Below, one piece after another: positions 53,649 to 63,027 of a stretch of DNA of 64,000 nt. Each line of letters starts with the position of its first letter. The stretch's first letter is position 1. The stretch covers positions 2,641,501 to 2,705,500 of the forward strand of contig NZ_CP104992.1 of assembly GCF_030323265.1 (NCBI RefSeq). Reading direction: 5' to 3'. The notes beneath the pieces are model-generated. The model was not told where the DNA came from and did no database searches. It saw only the letters and a list, made by a program, of their open reading frames with translations. Both the position numbers and the translations under genes were made by a program. Origin of the DNA: Terrirhizobium terrae (GTDB taxonomy: Bacteria; Pseudomonadota; Alphaproteobacteria; Rhizobiales; Rhizobiaceae).

Positions 53649-54947
53649 CTAGGGCGTAAGGGCGGATATCCCGTTGAAATGCTTACGCGAGCCGATGCTT
53701 GCGACCTCCCGCTCAAGCCTGTCGCGGTCGGGCGCGAAGCTGAGCGCCTCCATGCCGCGCCGGGCGGCGAGAGCGGCCATTCGCTCGGCAGCGGCCGCAA
53801 GCGCGGGATTGCCGCATCCGGCGACGGCCGCGAGCGATTTCTGCAGCCGGATCGCCACCTCGATCATGCCGGCGCCGTCGCGCGAGGTCGGCATGAAGGC
53901 GGCATCCACCAGATCGTCCTCCGTCAATGCGGCAATGTGCACGCGCGGATAGACCGGGCCTTCATCGCGTTCGGCGTCCGTCCTGTGCGACTTGCCGAAC
54001 ACCCTCACGAGGGCCGCAAGCACGTCGATCGCCGTGCCCGGATCGTTGATCCCGGGCGACAGGGCGCGGGAGGAAATTTCCGATAGGGCAATCAGCCCGA
54101 AGCGCGGATCCTGCTCGTAGGAGCGGCGGTCGCCGAGTGTGAAGGCCGCGCGGATATTGTCTGCCAGATCGTTCTCGCCGGGGCGCGCTCCACCGGAAAA
54201 ACCCACAAAGGCGATCGGCACGGCCGGGTCGCAATAGCTGCCCGCTCGTCGCGTCACGAAGATCTCGGCATCGGCCTCCTCGGCGACGGTGGAAAGCGTT
54301 GCCACATCGAGATGCTGCAGATAGCCGATCTCGTCGTGGTAGATGGCAATCGCCGCCTCGGGCACGGAGCCGAGCTCGACGCCACCGAGAAGCGGCGCCT
54401 GCCGGTAACCGTCCATCGCCTCCTGGGCCGCCCGCTCCACCCGGCTGATCGTCTCGCCCATATTGCCGAGCCCGGCGAGGTGGTCCATCCAGCGCAGCAG
54501 CGTGATGACGATCAACGCCACCACGACAAGCGTCGCGATGAACAGCACGAACCGCCCGCCATCGCCGTAAAGTTCGGTATTGAGCGCGATCAGGCTGACC
54601 AGTGAGAACAGGAAGGCACCGAGAAAGGTGGAGAGCGCCCGCTGCGCCGTCGGGTCCTCCAGCAAAAGCTGCGTGGCGCGGGGCGTCGCACTGCCTGCCG
54701 CCGTCGCTGTGGCGCTGACCAGCGTGCTGAGCGAGAATGTCGTGACGGCCAGCATGCTTGAGGCAATGATCTGCAGGATGGCATCGACTGCATTGGACCC
54801 GACGCTTCTCGGCAACCCTTCCGGCAGCCATGGCCCGATGACGATCGCCGCCAGCGCGGTCGAAATGCCGACAACGCCATAGAGCGAAGCCTTGACCCAG
54901 AGCCTGCGCGACAGCCGGCCGGCCTTCCAGAGAATAGTCGAGATCAC
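53649..54947 (-). CDS. DUF2254 membrane protein
   Basis: A 432-residue inner-membrane protein. Four membrane segments in the first 140 residues (ASLYGVVGISTALAAIVIG, ASSMLAVTTFSLSTLVSATA, FLGAFLFSLVSLIAL, FIATLVVVALIVITL), then a soluble domain with ALSEISSRALSPGINDPGTAID, the hallmark of DUF2254. Function unknown. It lies alone on the minus strand between dmeF and oligopeptidase B. Confidence 0.9.
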   Translation of the reverse strand: MISTILWKAGRLSRRLWVKASLYGVVGISTALAAIVIGPWLPEGLPRSVGSNAVDAILQIIASSMLAVTTFSLSTLVSATATAAGSATPRATQLLLEDPTAQRALSTFLGAFLFSLVSLIALNTELYGDGGRFVLFIATLVVVALIVITLLRWMDHLAGLGNMGETISRVERAAQEAMDGYRQAPLLGGVELGSVPEAAIAIYHDEIGYLQHLDVATLSTVAEEADAEIFVTRRAGSYCDPAVPIAFVGFSGGARPGENDLADNIRAAFTLGDRRSYEQDPRFGLIALSEISSRALSPGINDPGTAIDVLAALVRVFGKSHRTDAERDEGPVYPRVHIAALTEDDLVDAAFMPTSRDGAGMIEVAIRLQKSLAAVAGCGNPALAAAAERMAALAARRGMEALSFAPDRDRLEREVASIGSRKHFNGISALTP

Positions 54948-55039
54948 GATAAGATGGTCCTGAAATGCAAGAGACGGCGGATAGTTAGGCCCATCCGCCG
55001 TCTTGGCAAGTGATCAGGAAACGTGTGCGGCTCGATGCT

Positions 55040-57148
55040 TTACATCTTCCCCGCAACCTTGATCGCGAAGGCATATTCGAAGGCGATCTCTTCCAGACGC
55101 TGGAAGCGACCCGACTTGCCGCCGTGACCGGCGGCCATGTTGGTCTTGAGCAGGATCGGTGCCGTGCCGGTCGTCATCTCGCGCAGCTTCGCCACCCACT
55201 TGGTCGGCTCCCAATAGGTCACGCGCGGGTCGGTGAGGCCGGAAATCGCAAGGATCGGCGGATAGGCGCGGCCGGTGACGTTGTCGTAGGGGCTATAGGC
55301 CGCGATCCAGCGGTATTCTTCCTCAGACTCGATCGGGTTGCCCCATTCCGGCCATTCCGGCGGGGTGAGCGGCAGCGTGTCGTCCAGCATCGTGTTGAGA
55401 ACATCGACGAAGGGCACGGCGGCGATAATCCCGGCGAACTTTTCCGGCGCCATGTTGGCGATCGCCCCCATCAGCATGCCGCCGGCCGAACCGCCCTCGG
55501 CGATGATGCGGTCATAAGACGTGAAGCCGGTCGAAACCAGGTGGTCGGCGGCGGAAATGAAATCCTTGAACGTGTTCTGCTTGAATTCCATCTTGCCGTT
55601 TTCATACCAGGCAAAGCCCTTGTCCTTGCCGCCGCGGATATGGGCGATGGCATAGACGATGCCGCGGTCTGCCAGCGACAGCGCATTGGTGGAGAACGAG
55701 GCCGGGATGGTCATACCATAGGCGCCGTAGCCATAGAGCAGGCAGGGCGACGAACCGTCGAGCGGTGTGTCCTTACGGTAGAGCAGCGAGACCGGAACCA
55801 GCTCGCCGTCATGCGCCGGCGCCATGACGCGGCGGGTGACGTAGTCGTCCGGATTATGGCCCGACGGCACTTCCTGGGTCTTCAGGAGAACGCGCTCGCG
55901 GCTGACCATGTCGTAGTCGTAGAGCTGCGTCGGCGTTGTCATCGACGAATAGGAGAAGCGGATCGTGTTCGTCTCGTATTCGGCGGCACCGGAAAGACCC
56001 AGCGAATAGGCTTCCTCGTCGAAGGCAATCGCATGTTCTTCGCCGGTCGCCCGGTCGCGGATGACGATCTGCGGCAGACCGTCCTTGCGCTGCAGCCAGA
56101 TCAGGTGACGCACATAGGCCATGTGGGAGATGATCAGCCGGCCCGGCTCATGCGGCACGACTTCCTTCCAGTTCTCCTTGCCAGGCGCAGAAGCCGGCGC
56201 CTCGACGATCTTGAAGTCCTTGGCGTCGCCGTCATTGGTGAGAATGTAGAAGACGTCGCCGCCCTCGGTCATCGAATACTCGATGCCTTCCTCGCGCTCG
56301 GCGACAAGCTTGGGCCCGGCCATCAGGTCGGAGGTCGGGATCAGGCGATATTCGGACGTCTCGTGGTCATGGATGTCGATATAGATGAAATCGTCGAGCA
56401 GTGAGCCGCCGACGCCCATGAAGAAGCCCGGGTCCTTTTCCTCGAACACCAGCCGGTCGGAGGACTGCGGCTGGCCGACGATATGGTGAAAGACCTTGGA
56501 GGGGCGATGGTTCTCGTCCTGCAGCGTATAGAAGAAGCTCTTGCCGTCCGGCGCCCAGACACCCCCGCCGGCTGTGTTCTCGATCACGTCGTCGAGATCT
56601 TCGCCAGTGACAAGATCGCGGATGCGCAGCGTAAAGTACTCCGACCCTTTGTCGTCATAACCCCAGATGCCGTGGTTATGGTCCGTCGTGTGGTCGATGC
56701 CGGCAAGGCGGAAATAATCCTTGCCCGCTGCTTCCTTGTCGCCGTCGAGCAGCGTCTGTTTCTCGCCGCCGTCACGCGGGGTGCGGAAATAATGCGGCTG
56801 CTCGCCGCCGGTGACGAAAAGCGAACCATAGGCAAACGGGCCGTCCTTCACCGGAACCGATGAATCGTCCTCCTTGATGCGGCCGCGCATCTCGGCAAAC
56901 AGCGCCTTCTGCAGCTCGGCCGTGTCGCCGAGGGCAGCTTCCATATAGGCATTTTCGGCTTCCAGATGCTTGCGGATTTCGGGATCGAGGATCGACGGAT
57001 CCTTGAACATCGCCTGCCAGTTGTCGGCGCGCAGCCAGGCGTAATCGTCGGTGCGGGTAATGCCGTGGCGCGTATCGCTCACCGGCTTCTTGGGCGCGAT
57101 CGGGGCGGCGGGAAGATTGGCGAAAGGCGTTTTGGAGGAGGGGGCCAA
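55040..57148 (-). CDS. ptrB: oligopeptidase B (S9 prolyl oligopeptidase family)
   Basis: A 702-residue peptidase with an N-terminal seven-bladed propeller and C-terminal alpha/beta hydrolase. Catalytic Ser in EGGSAGGMLMG, Asp in ISGLTDPRV and His in MAAGHGGKSGR. Substrate pocket acidic residues suggest cleavage after basic residues, as in oligopeptidase B. Start is a TTG at 57148 with GGAG upstream, since the longer frame is unlike the family. Cytoplasmic, degrades small peptides. Confidence 0.92.
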   Translation of the reverse strand: MAPSSKTPFANLPAAPIAPKKPVSDTRHGITRTDDYAWLRADNWQAMFKDPSILDPEIRKHLEAENAYMEAALGDTAELQKALFAEMRGRIKEDDSSVPVKDGPFAYGSLFVTGGEQPHYFRTPRDGGEKQTLLDGDKEAAGKDYFRLAGIDHTTDHNHGIWGYDDKGSEYFTLRIRDLVTGEDLDDVIENTAGGGVWAPDGKSFFYTLQDENHRPSKVFHHIVGQPQSSDRLVFEEKDPGFFMGVGGSLLDDFIYIDIHDHETSEYRLIPTSDLMAGPKLVAEREEGIEYSMTEGGDVFYILTNDGDAKDFKIVEAPASAPGKENWKEVVPHEPGRLIISHMAYVRHLIWLQRKDGLPQIVIRDRATGEEHAIAFDEEAYSLGLSGAAEYETNTIRFSYSSMTTPTQLYDYDMVSRERVLLKTQEVPSGHNPDDYVTRRVMAPAHDGELVPVSLLYRKDTPLDGSSPCLLYGYGAYGMTIPASFSTNALSLADRGIVYAIAHIRGGKDKGFAWYENGKMEFKQNTFKDFISAADHLVSTGFTSYDRIIAEGGSAGGMLMGAIANMAPEKFAGIIAAVPFVDVLNTMLDDTLPLTPPEWPEWGNPIESEEEYRWIAAYSPYDNVTGRAYPPILAISGLTDPRVTYWEPTKWVAKLREMTTGTAPILLKTNMAAGHGGKSGRFQRLEEIAFEYAFAIKVAGKM

Positions 57149-57230
57149 GGAAGCACTCCGGTATGAAAGGAAGGAGTGCCAGAGATAGGTTGCGGTGCAG
57201 GCGGAGGCAAGCCGCGAAGAGATGAGCGGC

Positions 57231-57365
57231 TTACTTCTTCTTGGCCTCTTCCCGTGCCTTGCGGATTGGCGCGAGGTCGCGCTCGTTCTGCCACCACACG
57301 AATGCGACGACCAATGACAATCCAACGCCAATCGTCAGGAATACGATGATCTGTTCGTATGTCAT
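57231..57365 (-). CDS. tiny membrane protein (44 residues)
   Basis: MTYEQIIVFLTIGVGLSLVV forms one membrane segment, followed by VWWQNERDLAPIRKAREEAKKK, a basic tail. It overlaps the upstream gene by four bases (ATGA), which strongly suggests translational coupling. No known family. Confidence 0.55.
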   Translation of the reverse strand: MTYEQIIVFLTIGVGLSLVVAFVWWQNERDLAPIRKAREEAKKK

Positions 57366-57607
57366 TTGTTCAGACCTTTCAGGATCAGTCCTGCGGCAAA
57401 ATGTAATGCTATGCCGAAAGGAAAGCAAATCACGACGCTGCCGACCAACGGAAGAAGGCCGCCGGCGGCTGCTGTGGAATCATTCATCACGCGCACGATG
57501 GGAGTGAAGACGCCGATCAGCATAATTCCGATGCCGATATTGTTGAGAAACGTCGCACGGAGCTTGATCTGTTCTTTCTTGGCATCTGAAAGCATTCCTT
57601 CCGTCAT
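57362..57607 (-). CDS. small membrane protein (81 residues)
   Basis: Start at ATG 57607 (MTEGMLSDAKKEQIKLRATF) with AGGTGGG upstream; a GTG at 57619 is possible. Two membrane segments: NNIGIGIMLIGVFTPIVRV and the segment near LLPLVGSVVICFPFGIAL. It is coupled to the 44-residue gene by overlapping stop and start codons, so the two may form a complex. Function unknown. Confidence 0.65.
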   Translation of the reverse strand: MTEGMLSDAKKEQIKLRATFLNNIGIGIMLIGVFTPIVRVMNDSTAAAGGLLPLVGSVVICFPFGIALHFAAGLILKGLNK

Positions 57608-57728
57608 CCGCTGTCCCACCTGGTGCCCACCTGTTCACATCATCGTATTGCCCTCATAGGTAGGTGGTCAATTGCGGCTGCATCTCCTAGCTTCCGCGCC
57701 GTTACGAGTCAGTTTGGGTGAAAATGAA

Positions 57729-58115
57729 ATGAAGAGATCGCTGTCGGTGGTGGCCGTCGTCCTGCTTTCCGCCTCTGCAAGCCACTCTCTGGATGCGCGC
57801 GTCATTCGGCAGCTGAATGCCCTGGCGCCGGATGAACGGCGCGAGCAGCGCTGCGACATGGAGGCGATGGATCGCATTCGCGCCGAAGGAGACTTCCGGC
57901 CGGACAAGGTCATCGCCTACACGTTTTCCGATCCCGTTGAAAACGGCAACAAGATGAAGGCACCGGGCGCCGTGTTCCGCAGCGGCGGCGACTGGTATCG
58001 CCTGAAGTTCAAATGCGAGACCGCCGACAAGGGTTTGAAGGTCACGTCTTTCGACTACAAGATCGGAGCCAAGGTTCCGCGCGACCAGTGGACCAAGTAT
58101 TACCTATACGATTGA
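57729..58115 (+). CDS. DUF930 exported protein
   Basis: A 128-residue protein with signal peptide MKRSLSVVAVVLLSASASHS. The mature part starts LDARVIRQLNALAPDERREQRCDMEAMDRI and has FKCETADKGLKV, giving two conserved Cys, typical of DUF930 in rhizobia and Brucella. Periplasmic; function unknown. Ends two bases before the stop of the convergent FAD gene. Confidence 0.85.
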   Translation: MKRSLSVVAVVLLSASASHSLDARVIRQLNALAPDERREQRCDMEAMDRIRAEGDFRPDKVIAYTFSDPVENGNKMKAPGAVFRSGGDWYRLKFKCETADKGLKVTSFDYKIGAKVPRDQWTKYYLYD

Positions 58116-58117
58116 GT

Positions 58118-59383
58118 TCAACCGGCCTTTTTCACGTCGCGGTCCAGCGCAAACCGGTCGAACCAATCCCGTCCGTCACCGGATATCATCGCCGCTATCA
58201 TGCGTGAGGCGAGATAGGAAAAGGTGATGCCGTTGCCGCCATAGCCATAGGCGGCAAAGATGCGGCTTGCGCCCGGCACCGGCCCTATCAGCGGCAATCC
58301 GTCGGACGTCTCGCCGAAGGCGCCGCACCAGGCATGGGAGATCGTCGCATTCGTCTTCGGCCAAAGCTGCAGCAGTTTCTGCTTCAGCCGCATCGTCTTG
58401 TCCCACAGCAACGCGTCGCGTGCCTGCGGATCGGCGATCTCCTCGTCCTCGCCGCCGAAGATGATGCGGTTGTCCGCCGTCATCCGCATGTAGATGTAGG
58501 GCTCGGCCGCTTCCCAGATGAGCGCCCGTTCCGACCATAGCTGATCAGGCTGCTGAGGCACGGTTGCCAGTGCGAAGCTGGAGGAAATCGTATGGCACGC
58601 CGGCATGACGAAATGCGGCATCACGTAACCTGTCGCGAGCACGACATGAGCGGCTTCGATCACATGCTGGCCGCTGGTTTCGACGACGACGCGCCGCCCC
58701 TCATCATGGAAATTCAGCGCATCCGCATCGATGACCTTAGCACCGCGGCTGGCCGCGATGCGCAGCAGAGACCAGGCCAGCAGCAGAGGATCGGCCTCGG
58801 CCGAGCCGGGAGACAGGATCGCCGCCTCGCGATCGAAGCCGCGCTCCCGGAACAGCGCATCGTAGCTGAGCAACCCGCCCGGCAATCCGGCGCGATGGCG
58901 CAATGCCAGTTCCTCGCGCAGTTCTTTCTCGCCAATGTCTGCAGCGGCCAGATAGAGCGTCGAACGCGGGTCGAACGCGCAGGGAAGTCGATGGGTCGAC
59001 ACGAGGTCTGACAACCCGGACACCGCGGCATAACTGCGGCGGTAGATGTCCGCCGCCGCGTCGAACCCATAGAATTCTGTCAGTTCCGTCAGCGAACTGT
59101 CCGTCTCCCATTGCAGCATGGCCGTGCTTGCCCGCGTGGAGCCGAAGCCCGGCTGTTCTCGATCGATGACGACGACCTGATGGCCGAGGCTTGTCAGGTG
59201 TTCGGCAGCAAGCGCGCCGGTAATGCCGGCACCGATCACGGCGACATCCGTCTTGATGCTGTCGGTCAGCGAAACCCGTTTCGGCGGGTCGGGCCGCGTC
59301 CCTTCCTGGCTGCCCCAGGGAGAAAGCCCGGTCGAAAGATCGTCATGGCTCGTGTCTTCGAAGTCCAGATCGGAAGAAGCCAA
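58118..59383 (-). CDS. FAD-dependent oxidoreductase (DAO family, PuuB-like)
   Basis: A 421-residue flavoprotein. FAD motif KTDVAVIGAGITGALAAEHL at about residues 44-63, DREQPGFGSTRAS, and C-terminal FAAYGYGGNGITFSYLASR. Closest to the gamma-glutamylputrescine oxidase/glycine oxidase branch of D-amino-acid oxidases. The start is a TTG (59383) preceded by AAGG. Substrate unknown, probably an amine or amino acid. Confidence 0.88.
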   Translation of the reverse strand: MASSDLDFEDTSHDDLSTGLSPWGSQEGTRPDPPKRVSLTDSIKTDVAVIGAGITGALAAEHLTSLGHQVVVIDREQPGFGSTRASTAMLQWETDSSLTELTEFYGFDAAADIYRRSYAAVSGLSDLVSTHRLPCAFDPRSTLYLAAADIGEKELREELALRHRAGLPGGLLSYDALFRERGFDREAAILSPGSAEADPLLLAWSLLRIAASRGAKVIDADALNFHDEGRRVVVETSGQHVIEAAHVVLATGYVMPHFVMPACHTISSSFALATVPQQPDQLWSERALIWEAAEPYIYMRMTADNRIIFGGEDEEIADPQARDALLWDKTMRLKQKLLQLWPKTNATISHAWCGAFGETSDGLPLIGPVPGASRIFAAYGYGGNGITFSYLASRMIAAMISGDGRDWFDRFALDRDVKKAG

Positions 59384-59433
59384 CGGTGTTACCTTGAATG
59401 GGCGGAATTTCTTTTATTCTGAACGTGCAGGCC

Positions 59434-60598
59434 TCAACCCGGCAGATGCGGTGTCGCCTTGCGCTCGGGAAACAGTTCCGCCAGCACCGTCATCATGATC
59501 AGCGACAGCGGCAGCGCCAGCATGGCGCCGACCGCTCCCCACATCCACGTCCAAAACAGTATGGCGATGAAAACGATGAACGGATTGATCTCCCATTGGC
59601 GGCCCATGATTGCGGGGAAGATCAGGTTCTCCATGACGAGATGCACGGAGAAGAACAGGAAGGCAGGCAACAGAGCAAAGAAGATCCCGTCATGGGTCAG
59701 GATGCCGGCGATTGCGACAGACATGGTCATCAGCGTGATGCCGAGGAAGGGGATGAAGCTCGATAGGAATGCGAACATGCCCCAAAGGATCGGTGCGCTG
59801 AGGCCGCACAGATAGGCGATTATCGCCATAACCACGCCGAGGCCGAGATAGAGCACGCTGGCGGTTGCGAAATAATAGCCGAGCACATGGTCGATCGAGT
59901 TCATCACGCGAATGGCGATCAGCCGCTGGCGCCGGCGGGGAAACGCCATGATCAGCGTCTTGCGGAGCCTCAGCCGGCCATAGAGGAACAGAAGCAGCGC
60001 GGCAAAGAAGATCATGCCCTGCACGATCGCCGGTGTCAGGCTTGCTGTTATCACGCCGAGTATGTTGGTGGAATTCTCAAGCAGCTTGTCCATCGACATT
60101 GCGCCGGTGTCGAAGGTGGAGGAGAGATGTTCAGCCACTGCTGTCGTTCAAGGAACGGCATCAACCGGTCATAGGAGCGCTCGACGAAATTCGGCCCCTC
60201 GTTCACCAGCGTTGCAACAGGCTCTGCCAGTGCATTGGCAATCAGGAAAAGGACAAGAAAGACCAGCGAGGAGAGGATCACGGCGATGCCAAAGCGAGGC
60301 ACCCCGGCCCGGCCCAGCTTGTCGGCCACGAGCCCGAGAATGAGCCCGACAACGACGGCGAGCGTCACCGGGATGAGGATAAGCGCCATGTAATGGACGA
60401 TGCCGAAGAAGATGATCAGGAATATTCCGATCACGGCCCATGCCATGGCGACTTCCAGCGCATCGCGGCCGAGAACGAGCGGCGCGTCGGGCTCGGCGTC
60501 CCCGTGCTCGCCGGCCGAAAGTGCCTCCCTCCGATGGAAAGCGAAGTCGACGGTTTTTTCTTCGATTTCGCTGCGCTGCGAGCGCTGATCGCGGTCAT
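59434..60598 (-). pseudogene. AI-2E-family permease, one certain and one possible frameshift
   Basis: The main frames together form an inner-membrane protein with about eight segments of the AI-2E transporter family: AMAWAVIGIFLIIFFGIVHY, then VTLAVVVGLILGLVADKLG, then APILWGMFAFLSSFIPFLG near the end. The first frame breaks at about 60135; adding one G in the TGGCTG run gives QQWAEHLSSTFDTG and restores the C-terminal half. A further missing G near 60530 would join the N terminus from ATG 60598 (MTAISARSAAKSKKK, ribosome site AAAGGGGA). Repaired length about 388 residues. Transport role uncertain. Confidence 0.8.
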
Positions 60599-60698
60599 GG
60601 CGTCCCCTTTGATCCCTTGCACGGCCAGAACGCAAAAACGGCGCTCCGGTTCCGGAACGCCGACTGATTGTTAGTTTTCAAATCCAGGCTTGTATGGA

Positions 60699-61562
60699 TC
60701 AGGCCGCGAGCGTCAGGCCGATGCCCCACGGGTCCTTCAGCTTGTGGCCTTCGGCAGTCTTTTCGACCACGATTTGCTGGGTGTCGAGCGCGGCCAGAGC
60801 CTTCTGCAACGCGGCCGGGTCGTTGAAGCGAACCGTGTAGTCCGAAAGCCCGGTCATCTTGTCCTGGCGGGCGGTCGCGCCGCGGCTGTTCCAGATGTTG
60901 GCGGCGATATGGTGATGGTATCCGCCGGTGGCGAAGAAGCTCGCACCCGGATAACGCGCCATGATCTTCAGCCCGAGCACATCCTGATAGAAGGCGTCCG
61001 CCTGTGGAATGTCGCCGACCTGAAGATGGATATGGCCGACCGATGCGCCCGGCGCCATGCCGGCCCAGTCACCCTGCGGTGCCGAGTTATAGAGCTCCTG
61101 CAGGTTCAGCCGCTCGGTCGCCATCTGCACGCTTCCGTCGGGGAAATAGGTCCATTCCTCCGGCGTACGGTCGCGATAGATTTCGATGCCGTTGCCTTCC
61201 GGATCGGAGAGATAAAGCGCTTCCGAAACGAGGTGATCCGACGCGCCGTCCAGCTGCACCCCGCGATGGGCCGCATGGGACAACCAATGCGCCAGCTCCC
61301 TGCGGTTCGGCATCAGGAAAGCGGTATGGAAAAGGCCGGCCGCCTGGCGCGGTGCCCGCGTGATACCGCTGCCGGTGGTCAGCTGTAGGAGCGGCAGGCC
61401 ATGGGCGCCGAGCAACATACCGCTCTCGCTCTTGTCCATCACCGACAGGCCGATAATGTCCTCGTAGAATTTCGATACGCTGCCGAGGTCGGTGACGACC
61501 AGATGGGCGCGGTCCACATGGGCCGGGCGCGTCAGGGCAAAGGCGGCTTCAGATTTCGTCAT
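60699..61562 (-). CDS. VOC-family dioxygenase-like protein
   Basis: A 287-residue protein with two vicinal-oxygen-chelate domains resembling extradiol dioxygenases (CatE-type). Candidate metal ligands: His in VDRAHLVVTDLG, His in GHIHLQVGDI, and Glu in GNGIEIYRD. Start 61562 (MTKSEAAFAL) has GGAG seven bases upstream, better than the earlier Met codons. Substrate unknown. Divergent from the universal stress protein gene. Confidence 0.88.
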   Translation of the reverse strand: MTKSEAAFALTRPAHVDRAHLVVTDLGSVSKFYEDIIGLSVMDKSESGMLLGAHGLPLLQLTTGSGITRAPRQAAGLFHTAFLMPNRRELAHWLSHAAHRGVQLDGASDHLVSEALYLSDPEGNGIEIYRDRTPEEWTYFPDGSVQMATERLNLQELYNSAPQGDWAGMAPGASVGHIHLQVGDIPQADAFYQDVLGLKIMARYPGASFFATGGYHHHIAANIWNSRGATARQDKMTGLSDYTVRFNDPAALQKALAALDTQQIVVEKTAEGHKLKDPWGIGLTLAA

Positions 61563-61674
61563 GGTCATCTCCGGGGCGGCTAAAGCCGCATCCACCCAAC
61601 AATCGCCGAAGATCGTCGTTCACGAAAGGTGCAAAATCCGAGAAGCTTCGTTTCGTAAATGTTGACAATCAACC

Positions 61675-61688
61675 TTGATGCGAATCAA
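61675..61688. promoter_or_regulatory. FNR/FixK box TTGAT-GCGA-ATCAA
   Basis: A perfect TTGAT-N4-ATCAA anaerobox, 54 bases before the start of the universal stress protein. It implies control by FixK or FNR under low oxygen. A TTGACA is just upstream (61662). Confidence 0.8.
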
Positions 61689-61741
61689 AGCGGCGAGTGT
61701 AGGCTGGCCCGACAGTGAATGCATATAAAGGAGGTCACACC

Positions 61742-62152
61742 ATGTATGACAAGATCATCGTCGCCGTCGACATCGCCCAGATCGAAAAGGCCGAGCGCGT
61801 GCTGCGCAAGGCGGCCGACCTGAAGGGCAAGGGCGGCACGATCCTGCTCGTCAACGTCGTCGAGGAACTGCCGGCCTATGTCGTGTCGGACCTTTCCATC
61901 GATATGACGGTCAAGGCCCGCAAGGATGCCGACGAACATCTGACCGCCCTGCGCGAGAAGGTTGGCATCGAAGCCGATATCGAAATCCGCCAGGGCGCTC
62001 CGGCGCGCGAAATCCTCGCTGCCGCGGAGCAATTCAAAGCCGACCTCATCGTCGTCGCATCGCATGTGCCGGACTTTTCCAACTACCTCATCGGGGCTAC
62101 CGCCGACCGCGTCGTGCGCCACGCGAATTGCTCGGTACTGATCGACCGCTGA
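61742..62152 (+). CDS. universal stress protein (UspA family)
   Basis: A 136-residue single-domain UspA protein. MYDKIIVAVDIAQIEKAERV at the start; the ATP-binding pattern G-x2-G-x9-G-(S/T) is partly present near GATADRVVRHANCSVLIDR. Ribosome site AAGGAGGTC. The perfect FNR/FixK box upstream suggests induction when oxygen is low. The longer frame upstream is not required. Confidence 0.93.
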   Translation: MYDKIIVAVDIAQIEKAERVLRKAADLKGKGGTILLVNVVEELPAYVVSDLSIDMTVKARKDADEHLTALREKVGIEADIEIRQGAPAREILAAAEQFKADLIVVASHVPDFSNYLIGATADRVVRHANCSVLIDR

Positions 62153-62266
62153 GCCGTCCGGCGCAAGTTACCTTCCGCAACCGAATGTGAATCGACCTGT
62201 GCCCGCCGTCTCTTGTCTTCTTGACCGGATGCTTACATTCTGGTCGCGGACGGGAGACAGCGGGTA

Positions 62267-62932
62267 ATGAGCGAACTCTTCAATTTCGGCCGGCATTACG
62301 ACCTGCATGAGATCATTGCGGATGGCGTTATAAACGGCATCGGCATTGTTTTTGCGCTGGTCGGTGCGACGGCGTTGATCTTCTATGCCACCGTCTGGTC
62401 CAGCCACGGGGAGATTGCCGCCGCCTGGGTCTATGCGCTCGGTCTCGTTCTCTGCCTGTCGATTTCCTTTACATACAATATTTGGCCCCATTCGCGGACC
62501 AAGTGGATCCTGCGCCGGCTGGACCACTCGGCGATATTCATCCTGATTGCCGCCACCTACACGCCGTTTCTGGAGCGTGGAGCGGGCGATCCGTGGATCG
62601 CGACCATGCTGGCGGCGATCTGGTTGACGGCCATCCTCGGCATTTCGTTGAAATGCCTCTTTCCCGGCCGTTACGACAAGCTTGCCATCCTGCTTTACCT
62701 CGCCATGGGCTGGAGCGGCGTAATGGTGATGGACGAGGTCTCGCAATATCTGCCGCCGGTCACCGTCTGGCTGATCGTCATCGGCGGACTGATCTACTCG
62801 CTCGGCGTCATCTTCCACGTGTGGGAACGGCTGCGCTTTCAGAACGCCATCTGGCACGCCTTCGTCGTCGCCGCGGCCGCCGTCCATTACGGCGCGGTGA
62901 TGACCTGTTTCAGCCTCGGCAGCAGCATCTGA
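62267..62932 (+). CDS. hemolysin III family membrane protein
   Basis: A 221-residue protein with seven membrane segments; typical features are HYDLHEIIADGVINGIG near the start, RRLDHSAIFILIAATYTPF in the middle, and FHVWERLRFQNAIWHAFVVAAAAVHY near the end, with the conserved His/Ser/Asp residues of the progestin/adipoQ receptor-like superfamily. Function in bacteria uncertain. Follows the stress protein gene on the same strand, 114 bases away. Confidence 0.92.
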   Translation: MSELFNFGRHYDLHEIIADGVINGIGIVFALVGATALIFYATVWSSHGEIAAAWVYALGLVLCLSISFTYNIWPHSRTKWILRRLDHSAIFILIAATYTPFLERGAGDPWIATMLAAIWLTAILGISLKCLFPGRYDKLAILLYLAMGWSGVMVMDEVSQYLPPVTVWLIVIGGLIYSLGVIFHVWERLRFQNAIWHAFVVAAAAVHYGAVMTCFSLGSSI

Positions 62933-63027
62933 CCTCAGCGCATTTCATTCAGTCCATCACCATCGGTCTCTCGACAGATTAATGCCGTCTGCTAAAGTGG
63001 ATTTGATGAAAATATAGTGGACAGAAC

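Noticed and set aside
55010-56404. Plus-strand open frame of 464 codons opposite oligopeptidase B
   Set aside because: Composition typical of a shadow frame in GC-rich DNA; the minus strand encodes a complete S9 peptidase.
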